Shown here: piece after piece, positions 22,581-31,132 of the stretch | How positions within the stretch are numbered: the stretch's first letter is position 1 | How the letters are laid out: every line of letters starts with the position of its first letter | Assembly (NCBI GenBank): GCA_017434845.1 | Contig: JAFSGD010000038.1 | Span: forward strand, 1-36,177 | Length of the DNA: 36,177 nucleotides | Origin: Clostridia bacterium | Lineage (GTDB): Bacteria; Bacillota; Clostridia; Oscillospirales; CAG-382 | Reading direction: 5' to 3' | Position numbers and translations under genes: made by a program | Notes under the pieces: generated by a model | What the model was told of the DNA's origin: nothing | What the model saw: the letters and a program-made list of their open reading frames with translations, nothing else | Databases searched by the model: none

Positions 22581-24925
22581 GCTTTTTCGATATTTTCGGC
22601 GACAAACCGATAGTTTTCGACGGCGCAATGGGAACCATGCTCCAAGCCGCAGGGCTTGAGGCGGGAGCGCTTACCGAAACGATGAACACGAGCTCGCCCG
22701 AAGCGGTGCTTGCGGTTCACAAGGCTTATATCAACGCAGGCGCAAGCGTTATTACCACAAACAGCTTCAGCACCAATGCTTCGAAGCTTTCGCCGCGCGG
22801 AATGGACCCGTTTGAAGAAATGACAAAGGCGGTTTTACTTGCAAAGCAAGCAGCCGCCGAATCGGGAAAAACCGTTCTCGTTGCCGCCGACATAGGCCCT
22901 ACAGGAAAGCTGATGCACCCTCTCGGCGATTTCGGCTTTGAGGAAGCGGTAAACGCATTCGCCCCCTCCTGCGCCGCCGCCGAAAAGGCGGGCGCCGACT
23001 TTATATTTTTCGAAACGATGAGCGACCTTTACGAATGCAAAGCCGCTCTTATCGCCGCGCGCGAAAACAGCTCGCTTCCGGTTGCGATCTCTTTAACCTT
23101 TGATGAAAGCGGCAGGATCTTAACGGGTGCCGACGCAAAAACGGTTTCGATTTATCTTTCGTCGCTTGGCGTTGATGCTCTCGGCGTTAACTGCGGGCTC
23201 GGCCCCGACCTTATGGAGCCCATCGCAATAACGCTTGCCCGCGAAAGCGGTTTGCCGGTTATTGTTAACGCAAACGCGGGTCTGCCCCGTCTTAACGAGA
23301 ACGGTGAAACGGTTTTCGACGTTCCGCCGCAACGCTTTTATTCCTTTGCACGATCGCTTAATGAAAACGGCATTGCCGCAATAGGCGGTTGTTGCGGAAC
23401 CTCGCCCGAATATATCAAAAACGTTTCGGACGCACTCATCGGCAGAAAGCGCATTACCCTGCCCCGAAAATCCACCCCCGCGGTTTGCTCGGGCACAAAA
23501 TGCTTTGTTCTCGGAGAAAGCACCGCCGTTATCGGCGAAAGGCTAAACCCGACCGGCAAGCCCAAGCTTAAAGCGGCGCTTAAAGAGGGCAACATGGATT
23601 ACCTGTGCGCCGAAGCGGTTGCGCAGCAAAGCGCAGGCGCGGATATTCTCGATTTGAACGTGGGTCTGCCCGAAATCGACGAGACCGCCGTTCTTTCAAA
23701 GGCGTTGCTTGCGGTTCAAAAAACGACCGATCTTCCGCTTCAGCTTGATTCCGCCTCGCCCGAGGCGCTCGCCGCGGCGGCAAGGATATACAACGGCATT
23801 CCGATAATCAATTCAATAAGCGGCAAGGAAGAAATTCTCGATTCGGTTCTTCCGATAGTTAAAAAATACGGTGCGCTTTCGGTTGCGCTTCTGCTTGACG
23901 ACAACGGCATTCCCAACGAGCCTCAAGGCAGGCTTGCCATTGCCGAAAAGATATCTGCCCGCGCGGAAGCGGCGGGTGTTTCGCGCAACAGATTGCTTTT
24001 CGATGCGCTTACGATGACGGTTGCCACCGACAGCGAAAGCGGAAACAAAACGCTTGAATGCGTTAAAAATCTTACGGAAAACGGTTTGATGACCGCGCTC
24101 GGCGTTTCGAATATTTCGTTCGGAATGCCTGACAGAGAGCGCATAAACGCCTCGTTTCTCGGCGCGGCAATCAGCCGCGGGCTTACCGCCGCGATAATAA
24201 ACCCCTCTTCCGAAACGGCGCGAACCGTTCTTTCAGACCCCAACCCCGACCCTGTTTTCCGTTTCGACACGGCAAGCGATATTCCGCTTGAAATCAAAAC
24301 CGAGAAAAAAGAAACAACGCTTTTCGATGCGGTTTATTTCGGGCTTTCGGCAAAAGCCGCCGAATGCGCAAAAACGCTGCTCGAAACCGAAAAGCCGCTT
24401 GAAATAATAGAAAACCGCCTTATTCCCGCGCTTAACGCGCTTGGCGACGGCTATGAAAGCAAGCAGATTTTCCTGCCGCGTCTTCTCGGCGGTGCCGAGG
24501 CGGCAAAGGCGGCGTTTGCGGTTATTAACAACGCGCTTTCCGATTCAAGCCGCGAAAAAGGCATGAAGGTTATTATGGCAACGGTTAAGGGCGATATCCA
24601 CGATATCGGCAAAAACATCGTTTCTACCCTGCTTTCGAACTATGGCTTCGACGTTATCGACCTCGGAAAAGACGTTCCGCCCGAACGCGTGCTTGAAGCG
24701 GCACTTGCAGAGAACGCCAAGCTGGTCGGCTTAAGCGCGCTTATGACAACAACCGTTCCCGCAATGGCAGATACGGTTAAGCTGTTGAAGCAAAAAGCTC
24801 CCAACGTTAAAATCGTTGTCGGCGGCGCGGTGTTGACCGAGGAATACGCCAAAAACATGAACGCAGACCTCTATGCTCCCGATGCGATGACAACGGTTAA
24901 ATACGCACTTTCGATCAAAAATTAG
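22577..24925 (+). CDS. metH: Cobalamin-dependent methionine synthase lacking the activation domain
   Basis: MetH transfers the methyl group of methyl-THF through cobalamin to homocysteine. Domains in order are: homocysteine-binding (about 1-290) with zinc ligands Cys206 and Cys272-Cys273 (GGCCGT), pterin-binding (about 315-560), cobalamin cap (about 580-660) and B12-binding with DIHDIGKN, His675 being the lower ligand. At 782 aa it stops after the B12 domain, so the roughly 300-aa SAM/flavodoxin reactivation domain of the long form is absent. Reactivation would need a separate protein, not in this window. It overlaps metF and ends the operon. Confidence 0.96.
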   Translation: MSFFDIFGDKPIVFDGAMGTMLQAAGLEAGALTETMNTSSPEAVLAVHKAYINAGASVITTNSFSTNASKLSPRGMDPFEEMTKAVLLAKQAAAESGKTVLVAADIGPTGKLMHPLGDFGFEEAVNAFAPSCAAAEKAGADFIFFETMSDLYECKAALIAARENSSLPVAISLTFDESGRILTGADAKTVSIYLSSLGVDALGVNCGLGPDLMEPIAITLARESGLPVIVNANAGLPRLNENGETVFDVPPQRFYSFARSLNENGIAAIGGCCGTSPEYIKNVSDALIGRKRITLPRKSTPAVCSGTKCFVLGESTAVIGERLNPTGKPKLKAALKEGNMDYLCAEAVAQQSAGADILDLNVGLPEIDETAVLSKALLAVQKTTDLPLQLDSASPEALAAAARIYNGIPIINSISGKEEILDSVLPIVKKYGALSVALLLDDNGIPNEPQGRLAIAEKISARAEAAGVSRNRLLFDALTMTVATDSESGNKTLECVKNLTENGLMTALGVSNISFGMPDRERINASFLGAAISRGLTAAIINPSSETARTVLSDPNPDPVFRFDTASDIPLEIKTEKKETTLFDAVYFGLSAKAAECAKTLLETEKPLEIIENRLIPALNALGDGYESKQIFLPRLLGGAEAAKAAFAVINNALSDSSREKGMKVIMATVKGDIHDIGKNIVSTLLSNYGFDVIDLGKDVPPERVLEAALAENAKLVGLSALMTTTVPAMADTVKLLKQKAPNVKIVVGGAVLTEEYAKNMNADLYAPDAMTTVKYALSIKN

Positions 24926-24949
24926 TTTTGGTTTTTAGTTGGTTTGGTT

Positions 24950-24987
24950 GCGAGAGAAAAACTTCTTATAAAAAGTCTTTCTCTCGC
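24950..24987. terminator. Hairpin after metH
   Basis: GCGAGAGAAA (24950-24959) pairs perfectly with TTTCTCTCGC (24978-24987), with extra AACTT/AAGT pairing inside. No long T-run follows, so it may be a first, weak terminator or a stabilising 3' structure ahead of the stronger one at 25022. Confidence 0.5.
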
Positions 24988-25021
24988 GCTCTCTTTTCAA
25001 AAATTTTCTAATATATATTAA

Positions 25022-25066
25022 AAAGAGCAGATTGGATAGCTTTTCCAAACTGCTCTTTCTTTTTTA
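25022..25066. terminator. Bidirectional terminator between metH and mrp
   Basis: AAAGAGCAG plus TTGGA (25022-25036) pairs with TCCAA plus CTGCTCTTT (25044-25058), with a single A/A mismatch. A T-rich run follows on plus and A's precede it. It lies between convergent operons; 25067-25124 shows nothing further. Confidence 0.86.
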
Positions 25067-25124
25067 TTGTTTGCGAGGAAGAAGGTGTTGCCTAACTTCG
25101 CGCTTTAAAAGCAAAACCGAAGCC

Positions 25125-25934
25125 TTAAAGAATATTATCCAGCCAGTTTCCTTCAAAAAGCTCGATCATGCCCGCATCGCAAGCGGCGGCAAGCTTGGGA
25201 TCGATAGGAAGCTTTGCAACCTTTTCGATTCCGTTTTCGGCAGCAACCGCATCAACCTTGCTTTCGCCGTAAATGTGGTGCTCTTTGTCGCAATCGGGGC
25301 AACGGAAATAAGAAAAGTTTTCAACGATGCCGAGAATGGGAATATTCATAAGCTTCGCCATCTTAACAGCCTTGCCGACGATCATTGAAACAAGATCCTG
25401 AGGGCTGGTAACGATTATCATTCCGTCAACGGGAAGCGATTGGAATACGGTGAGAGGAACGTCGCCCGTTCCGGGAGGCATATCGATAAACATAACGTCA
25501 TTCTCGCCCCAAGCAACGTCAGTCCAGAACTGCTTTACACAGCCTGCGATTATCGGACCGCGCCATGCAACGGGATCGGTTTCGTCGGGAAGAAGAAGGT
25601 TTACCGACATTATTTTGATGCCGGTTTTGCTTTCGGGCGGGATCATAGCCTCGCCGTCGCTCATAACGCCGCCGTCAACGCCGAATATTTTGGGAATTGA
25701 AGGGCCGGTTATATCGGCATCGAGAATACAGGTTTTGTTGCCGTTTCTTTGAGAGTTGACCGCCAAAAGCGAGGTTACAAGCGATTTGCCTACGCCGCCC
25801 TTGCCGCTTACAACGGCAATAACCTTGCCGATCTTGCTTCCGTGGCCGAGCTTTTCGATCATGCTCTCTTTAGATTGCTCGCGGCTTGAACAGTTTGCGC
25901 TGCAGGTCGAGCAATCGTGTGTGCATTCACTCAT
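25125..25934 (-). CDS. mrp: Mrp/NBP35-family Fe-S cluster carrier ATPase
   Basis: The 269-aa P-loop protein binds and delivers iron-sulfur clusters (ApbC/Mrp family). An N-terminal Cys-rich stretch (CTHDCSTCSANC, about 4-15) is followed by the deviant Walker A GKGGVGKS (44-51), DADITGPSIPKIFG, the switch-like MPPGTGD and the C-terminal CPDC pair for cluster binding. AGGAG precedes the ATG. It is the last gene of a minus-strand run that ends at the terminator at 25022. Confidence 0.94.
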   Translation of the reverse strand: MSECTHDCSTCSANCSSREQSKESMIEKLGHGSKIGKVIAVVSGKGGVGKSLVTSLLAVNSQRNGNKTCILDADITGPSIPKIFGVDGGVMSDGEAMIPPESKTGIKIMSVNLLLPDETDPVAWRGPIIAGCVKQFWTDVAWGENDVMFIDMPPGTGDVPLTVFQSLPVDGMIIVTSPQDLVSMIVGKAVKMAKLMNIPILGIVENFSYFRCPDCDKEHHIYGESKVDAVAAENGIEKVAKLPIDPKLAAACDAGMIELFEGNWLDNIL

Positions 25935-25958
25935 TTTAAAATATCTCCTGAATTAATT

Positions 25959-26777
25959 TTAATATCCGATCGATTTCAAGAATTCGCGGCTCAGCTGAGC
26001 GCATTCCATTCTTGATTTGTTCATCGAGGGCTCATCCTGCTCTACGATAAGCCATTCGGTGCCCGCCTTTTCGGCGGCTTTGATTATTGCGTTCCAATCC
26101 TGAACGCCATAGCCCAACGGGCGAAGCTCGAAAGCATCGCTTTCTTCCGCTTTTTCGTTTTCGTTAACGCCGATGAGCTTATACATATTATTGCTCTTTT
26201 TGCCCGCATAATCCTTAAGATGCAAAAGCGGACATCTGCCCGAATATTTTTCAAGGTAAGCAACGGGGCTTTCGCCCGCAACCGACACCCAGCAGGTATC
26301 CATTTCAACCTTTAAAAGCGATTCGGGAACCGAAGAATAGATGCGATCGAATCCGAATTCATCGCCGATGCGCACGAACTCGAAATCGTGGTTGTGATAG
26401 CTTAGCGTTATGCCCGCATCGAGCAAAATTTCGCCAAAGCGGTTCAGATCCTTCAAAACGGCTTCAAAGCCGCTTGCGCCGGGGCGCTCTTCGTCGCCGA
26501 GCCAAGGCACCGCAACGTGCTTACAGCCAAGCGTTTTATAATCGTTTATAACTTTGTTTATATCGGCGCGCATATCGTTTATCGAAACGTGAGCCGAAAC
26601 CGGCTCTAAGCCGCTTGCGGCAACCAATTTTGCAAGCTCGGCAGGGGTTTTGCCGCAAAAGCCCGCAAACTCAACGCCATCGTAACCGAATTCTTTAAGC
26701 TGATTTAATACCGAAGCGGTATTTTCTTCGGCAACGTCGCGAACCGAATAAAGCTGAAGTGCAACGGGAAAAGACAT
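25959..26777 (-). CDS. Sugar phosphate isomerase/epimerase-like TIM-barrel protein
   Basis: This 272-aa protein of the xylose isomerase-like (AP endonuclease 2) superfamily begins MSFPVALQLYSVRDVAEEN and contains YHNHDFEF, EMDTCWVSVAG and the C-terminal LIVEQDEP. These positions carry the metal-binding Glu/His/Asp residues of the fold. Members isomerise or epimerise sugars or dehydrate inositols. The substrate is not recognisable, and neighbours (mrp, aminopeptidase) do not define a pathway. Confidence 0.87.
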   Translation of the reverse strand: MSFPVALQLYSVRDVAEENTASVLNQLKEFGYDGVEFAGFCGKTPAELAKLVAASGLEPVSAHVSINDMRADINKVINDYKTLGCKHVAVPWLGDEERPGASGFEAVLKDLNRFGEILLDAGITLSYHNHDFEFVRIGDEFGFDRIYSSVPESLLKVEMDTCWVSVAGESPVAYLEKYSGRCPLLHLKDYAGKKSNNMYKLIGVNENEKAEESDAFELRPLGYGVQDWNAIIKAAEKAGTEWLIVEQDEPSMNKSRMECAQLSREFLKSIGY

Positions 26778-26796
26778 TTTTATACCCTCTTTCGAA

Positions 26797-28011
26797 TCAT
26801 TCTGCCCATTTTCCGTTTACGAAAACGGGAATAGCTTTGCCGTCCTTATAGCCGGTGATGCAGAGATCGTCGGTGCCGATCATGAAATCAACGTGGATCA
26901 CAGAATCGTTCATGCCCATTTCCTTAAGCTCATCAAGGGTTTTATCCTCAAATCCCTTAATGCAACCGCTGAAGCCCGCACCGATAGCAACGTGGCAGGA
27001 AGCGTTTTCATCGAAAAGGGTGTTGTAATAAAGCAATCCGCTTTCGGCAATTCCCGAATTTTTGGGAACAAGCGCAAGCTCGCCGAGCATACAGCTTCCC
27101 TCATCGGTGGTTAAAAGCTTGCCGAGGGTCTCTTCGCCCTTTTCGGCGTGCCAGGAAACGGCCTTGCCGTCTTCGAAGTCGATATAGAAATTCTCGATAA
27201 GAGTTCCTCTTGCCGAAAGAGGCATTGAAGAAACGAGTCTGCCGCTGCACTTGCCCTTCATAGGCGAGGTGAAGATTTCTTCGGTGGGCATATTGGGGTT
27301 GAAATAAACGCCCGAAAGGGTGTTTTCACCGCCGCCGCACCAAACGCTTTCTTTCATAAGCTCGCATTTAAAATCGGTTCCGTTTTTCGAAACGTAGTGC
27401 AAATAATCGAAGTTCTGCGCATTGAGCCATTCGCATTTTTCGCGGAAATCCTCGTTCTTTTTGTCCCATGCCGCCAAAACGTCGTTATCCTCATCGCAGA
27501 GAACGGTGGAAAGAATGGCTTTCCAAAGCTTTTCGACCGCAACGCTCGTTCTGTCTTCGGGGAACATCTTTTTTGCCCAAGCCTTGCCGGGAACGGCACA
27601 AACAAGCCACTGATGCTTGTTATCCATCGCATCGCGATAGGGCTTCATAACCTTGGCGAAGGCGATGTTGGAGCGGCTTATTTTTTCTTGATTTGCCGAA
27701 GCGAGCGCGTTGGGATCCTGGCTCATAACGTGGATCTGTGCGGGAAGCTTTTCGGAAACGTATTTCATTTTGGAAACACGCCATTCGGGAACTTCGCAAA
27801 GAGTTTTCATGCTGCAATGGCGGTATGTCAGCTTGGAAAGCGGGGTACTCGACCATTCAACGCTTACCAAGCCCGCGCCTGCGCGGTAGCCCTCTTCGGC
27901 AAGAATCGCAACGAAATCGGCGATTTCAACGTCGGCAAAAATTGTGAGTTGCTGACCCTTTTGAATGTTTACACCCTTTTTAACGAGAAGCTTTGCATAT
28001 TTGCGAATCAA
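26797..28011 (-). CDS. M29-family aminopeptidase
   Basis: The 404-aa metalloaminopeptidase (AmpS/PepS, M29) removes N-terminal residues from peptides in the cytoplasm. The N-terminus IRKYAKLLVKKGVNIQKGQ is typical. Metal-ligand regions NMPTEEIFTSP, CMLGELALVP and HVDFMIGTDDL are present. The start is uncertain: TTG (28009-28011) is the only canonical codon but stands 18 bases from GAGG, whereas an ATA (28021-28023) stands six bases from it and would add MKKS. Transcribed after yajC, with an inverted repeat between them. Confidence 0.92.
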   Translation of the reverse strand: MIRKYAKLLVKKGVNIQKGQQLTIFADVEIADFVAILAEEGYRAGAGLVSVEWSSTPLSKLTYRHCSMKTLCEVPEWRVSKMKYVSEKLPAQIHVMSQDPNALASANQEKISRSNIAFAKVMKPYRDAMDNKHQWLVCAVPGKAWAKKMFPEDRTSVAVEKLWKAILSTVLCDEDNDVLAAWDKKNEDFREKCEWLNAQNFDYLHYVSKNGTDFKCELMKESVWCGGGENTLSGVYFNPNMPTEEIFTSPMKGKCSGRLVSSMPLSARGTLIENFYIDFEDGKAVSWHAEKGEETLGKLLTTDEGSCMLGELALVPKNSGIAESGLLYYNTLFDENASCHVAIGAGFSGCIKGFEDKTLDELKEMGMNDSVIHVDFMIGTDDLCITGYKDGKAIPVFVNGKWAE

Positions 28012-28050
28012 CGATTTTTTTATTTTTTACCTCTTTTATCAATGAATTGA

Positions 28051-28082
28051 GCTGTCGCAAGGTTTTTCCGCCATGCGACAGC
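28051..28082. other. Inverted repeat between yajC and the M29 aminopeptidase gene
   Basis: GCTGTCGCA (28051-28059) pairs with TGCGACAGC (28074-28082). No long T-run follows on the minus strand, while the plus strand has TTTT shortly after. It may be a partial terminator or mRNA-processing hairpin within the minus-strand operon. Confidence 0.4.
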
Positions 28083-28091
28083 CCGTTTTGC

Positions 28092-28478
28092 TTACTTCTT
28101 TTTAGATTCCTTTTTGGTCTCTTTGACCTCTTCGGGCTCGTTTGCCTTTTCGATAACGGAATGAACAGCCCATTTCTGAAGCTGAATCTTGGTTCTGTCG
28201 CCGCTGGTTTCGATAAGGATCATATCGTCCTTGATCTTAACCACCATGCCGACGATTCCGCCCGAAGAAACGATAACGTCGCCAAGCTCGATAGAGTTTC
28301 GCATATCTGCGGTTTCTTTTTCCTGTTTTTTCTGAGGACGGTAGATGAAGAAATAGAAGACAATGGCAAGCAGCGCCATGGGAATGATAAGCGAGAGCAT
28401 CTGGGTGATACCGCCGCCCTGTGCCGCAGCATCTGCACCTGCATTGTCGGAAAACAGCATTAATGTGTTAAGGTTCAT
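28092..28478 (-). CDS. yajC: Preprotein translocase subunit YajC
   Basis: The 128-aa accessory Sec protein associates with SecDF and YidC. One transmembrane segment (about residues 25-46; MLSLIIPMALLAIVFYFFIY) is followed by the signature RPQKKQEKE and IELGDVIVSSGGIVGMVVKI. The C-terminus is a charged Glu/Lys tail. It lies 12 bp after the ymdB-like gene. Confidence 0.95.
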   Translation of the reverse strand: MNLNTLMLFSDNAGADAAAQGGGITQMLSLIIPMALLAIVFYFFIYRPQKKQEKETADMRNSIELGDVIVSSGGIVGMVVKIKDDMILIETSGDRTKIQLQKWAVHSVIEKANEPEEVKETKKESKKK

Positions 28479-28490
28479 TTTCTTATTCCT

Positions 28491-29270
28491 TTAGTTATAT
28501 TTGATTCTTTTTACGTTCGTGCAATAAAGGGTCTGCTCATCGATGGTGAACACCGCACCGCAAAGTGCAACGGCGTTCTTTTCGGGAATGCCCTTCATTC
28601 TCACGTTTCGGGTATAGCGCGGTACCGCAGTTTCATAGCTTACGCCGATTATCGATTCCTCGCTGCCGCACATTCCGATATCGCTTATATATCCGCAGCC
28701 GCGCGGGGTCAAGCGCTCATCGGCGGTTTGAATATGGGTGTGGGTTCCGAAAACGATTTGGATTCTGCCATCGAAAACGTGCGAGAACGCAAGCTTTTCG
28801 CTGGTTGCCTCGGCATGAAAATCGCAAACCGCGAAATCATAATTGCCCTTTTCGGCTTCGAGCAGACGCTCAACGGCGGTAAAGGGGGAATCGGCAGGAT
28901 CCATAAAAATCTGACCGCAAACCGAAATTACCATCGCGCGCAACCCGTTTTTTACGGGAATGATGCAATAGCCGTTGCCGGGCGACCCTGCGGGAAAATT
29001 AAGCGGACGCAGGATAAACGGGTTATCCTCAAGCAGATCGAAAATCGCATAGCGGCGAAACGAATGGTTTCCTCCGGTTAAAACATCGGCACCGCTTTCG
29101 AAAAGAAGGCTTGCTTCCTTGCGGTCGAGTCCGCTTCCGTTGCAGGAATTTTCGGCGTTGACGATAACAAGATCAGCTTGCTCGGCTTGCTTGATCCTTC
29201 TCAGGTTTTTTCTTACGAACTCACAGCCCGGTTCGCCGAAAACGTCGCCGACAGCGAGAACTTTTATCAT
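28491..29270 (-). CDS. ymdB: YmdB-like metallophosphoesterase (TIGR00282 family)
   Basis: This 259-aa calcineurin-like phosphoesterase keeps the metal-site motifs GDVFGEPG (8-15), VNAENS, GGNHSF (usually a GNH triplet), CDFHAEATSEK and FGTHTHIQTADER. YmdB of B. subtilis is a 2',3'-cyclic-AMP phosphodiesterase affecting biofilm and motility. It lies directly after rny, as in the ymdA-ymdB pair of many Firmicutes, 27 bp downstream. Substrate in this organism is inferred only. Confidence 0.93.
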   Translation of the reverse strand: MIKVLAVGDVFGEPGCEFVRKNLRRIKQAEQADLVIVNAENSCNGSGLDRKEASLLFESGADVLTGGNHSFRRYAIFDLLEDNPFILRPLNFPAGSPGNGYCIIPVKNGLRAMVISVCGQIFMDPADSPFTAVERLLEAEKGNYDFAVCDFHAEATSEKLAFSHVFDGRIQIVFGTHTHIQTADERLTPRGCGYISDIGMCGSEESIIGVSYETAVPRYTRNVRMKGIPEKNAVALCGAVFTIDEQTLYCTNVKRIKYN

Positions 29271-29297
29271 TTTGAAAACTCCGTTTTGAATGCTTGT

Positions 29298-30842
29298 TTA
29301 TTTTGCGTAATCAACCTGACGCATTTCGCGGATGAGGTTGACCTTGATCTGACCCGGATATTCAAGCTCTTCTTCGATCTTGCGAGCGATATCGCGGGCG
29401 ATAAAGATCATTTCGTCATCATTTACCTCATCGGGCTTAACCATTATGCGAACCTCGCGGCCTGCCTGAATAGCGAAGGATTTCTCAACGCCCTTGAACG
29501 AGGTTGCGATCTCTTCAAGCTTTTGCAAGCGCTTAATATAGGTTTCGAGGTTTTCGCGGCGAGCGCCGGGTCTTGCGGCGGAAACAGCATCTGCCGCCTG
29601 AACTATCATCGCAACGAGAGTGTTGGGCTCAACGTCGCCATGGTGCGCCTCGATAGCGTGAACTATCTCGCGGCTTTCTTTATATTTACGGGCAAGGTCA
29701 ACACCGATCTGAACGTGCGAGCCGTCGATCTCGTGAGTCATGGCCTTACCGATATCATGAAGCAGACCTGCGCGCTTTGCCTGTGTTACGTCAACACCGA
29801 GCTCTGCGGCGATCATGCCCGCGATATGAGAAACTTCAATGGAATGCTTGAGAACGTTCTGACCGTAGCTTGTACGGTATTTAAGTCTGCCGAGCAGCTT
29901 GATAAGCTCGGGGTTGATGCCGTGAACGCCGGTCTCGTAGGTGGCCTGCTCTCCCTCTTTCTTAATAACGGCTTCAACTTCCTTGCGGCTCTTTTCAACG
30001 GTCTCTTCAATGCGCGAGGGATGGATTCTGCCATCGGAAATAAGCTTTTCAAGCGTCATTCTGGCAACCTCGCGGCGAACGGGGTCAAAGGTGGAAATGG
30101 CGATAGCCTCGGGGGTATCGTCGATGATAAGGTCAACACCCGTCAGAGTTTCGATTGCGCGGATGTTTCTTCCCTCTCTGCCGATGATTCTGCCCTTCAT
30201 TTCATCGTTGGGCAGGTCAACTACCGAAACGGTAGCCTCTGCAACGCTGTCGGCGGCACAGCGCTGAATGGCAAGCGCGATTATGTTCTTGGCGGATTCT
30301 TCTGCCTTGTCCTTGCATTCCTGCTCGACCTCAAGCAGCTTCATTGCCATTTCGTGTCTTGCTTCACTTTCAACACGCTCTATAAGCATGGCGCGCGCAT
30401 CCTCGACAGACATTCCCGAGATCTTCTGCAAAAGCTCTGCCTGTTCGGCAACAGCCTCTTCGATCTTAGCCTTAAGCTCATCGTTCTCGCGGATCTTTCC
30501 GTTAAGTATTTCTTCCTTCTTTTCGAGGTTTTCATACTTTTTGTCGAGATTTTCTTCTTTTTGCATGGTTCTGCGTTCAAGCCTCTGAAGATCGTTTCTG
30601 CGCTCTTTTAATTCGCGTTCAGCATCGTTCTTGATCTTAAGAGCCTCTTCTTTAGCTTCAACAAGCTTTTCTTTTTTTGCCGTTTCGGCGGCTTTGGTGG
30701 CATCCTCGATTATTCTTTTGGATTCTGCTTCTGCAGACTTTATTGCCTTTTCGGCAGTAGCCTTGCGAACGAGATATCCTATGATGAAAAACAGGACGGC
30801 AGCGACGGCGGCGCATATTACGCCAACTACGATAGGGTTCAT
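29298..30842 (-). CDS. rny: Ribonuclease Y
   Basis: RNase Y is the membrane-anchored endonuclease that starts mRNA decay in Firmicutes. The 514-aa protein has an N-terminal membrane helix (about 3-24), a long coiled coil (about 28-200), a KH domain with [13 protein letters not shown] (about 215-227) and an HD domain with [13 protein letters not shown] precedes the ATG. The long AT-rich leader and promoter at 31004-31032 are its own, so it probably heads the operon rny-ymdB-yajC. Confidence 0.97.
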   Translation of the reverse strand: MNPIVVGVICAAVAAVLFFIIGYLVRKATAEKAIKSAEAESKRIIEDATKAAETAKKEKLVEAKEEALKIKNDAERELKERRNDLQRLERRTMQKEENLDKKYENLEKKEEILNGKIRENDELKAKIEEAVAEQAELLQKISGMSVEDARAMLIERVESEARHEMAMKLLEVEQECKDKAEESAKNIIALAIQRCAADSVAEATVSVVDLPNDEMKGRIIGREGRNIRAIETLTGVDLIIDDTPEAIAISTFDPVRREVARMTLEKLISDGRIHPSRIEETVEKSRKEVEAVIKKEGEQATYETGVHGINPELIKLLGRLKYRTSYGQNVLKHSIEVSHIAGMIAAELGVDVTQAKRAGLLHDIGKAMTHEIDGSHVQIGVDLARKYKESREIVHAIEAHHGDVEPNTLVAMIVQAADAVSAARPGARRENLETYIKRLQKLEEIATSFKGVEKSFAIQAGREVRIMVKPDEVNDDEMIFIARDIARKIEEELEYPGQIKVNLIREMRQVDYAK

Positions 30843-31003
30843 TTTTGCCTCCTAAAATTTATTTTATCCCGAGGCAAACAACGAAAGCCGGCTTATAAGT
30901 TTTATATTTATTCAAACTTTATATTTATTAAAATTTATAAACAGCCCCAATAAATATATAGTTATTTCGCCGAAGCAAACGCCTTTGCATCGGTATTCAT
31001 TTT

Positions 31004-31032
31004 ATTATACATCTTTTATTGAAATATGTAAA
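31004..31032 (-). promoter_or_regulatory. Promoter of rny
   Basis: Minus strand TTTACA (31027-31032), 17 bp, TATAAT (31004-31009). The leader of about 155 nt is AT-rich with two near-copies of TTTATATTTATT (30900-30931). No gene is seen in 30843-31003. Confidence 0.78.
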
Positions 31033-31080
31033 GAGGAAATGTTGAGTTTGCGATAAAATTTAACAAAATAATATTAATAA

Positions 31081-31109
31081 TTGACTATTTGGGCTTATGA
31101 GGTTATAAT
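31081..31109 (+). promoter_or_regulatory. Promoter of nifS-thiI operon
   Basis: TTGACT (31081-31086), 17 bp, TATAAT (31104-31109), 24 bp before the ATG. It is back to back with the rny promoter. Confidence 0.87.
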
Positions 31110-31132
31110 GTATAAGATAGGAGATGCAAAAT

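Noticed and set aside
29178-30611. 477-codon open frame antisense to rny
   Set aside because: It is a long shadow frame opposite a well-recognised RNase Y gene; long antisense frames are common in this genome's codon usage.
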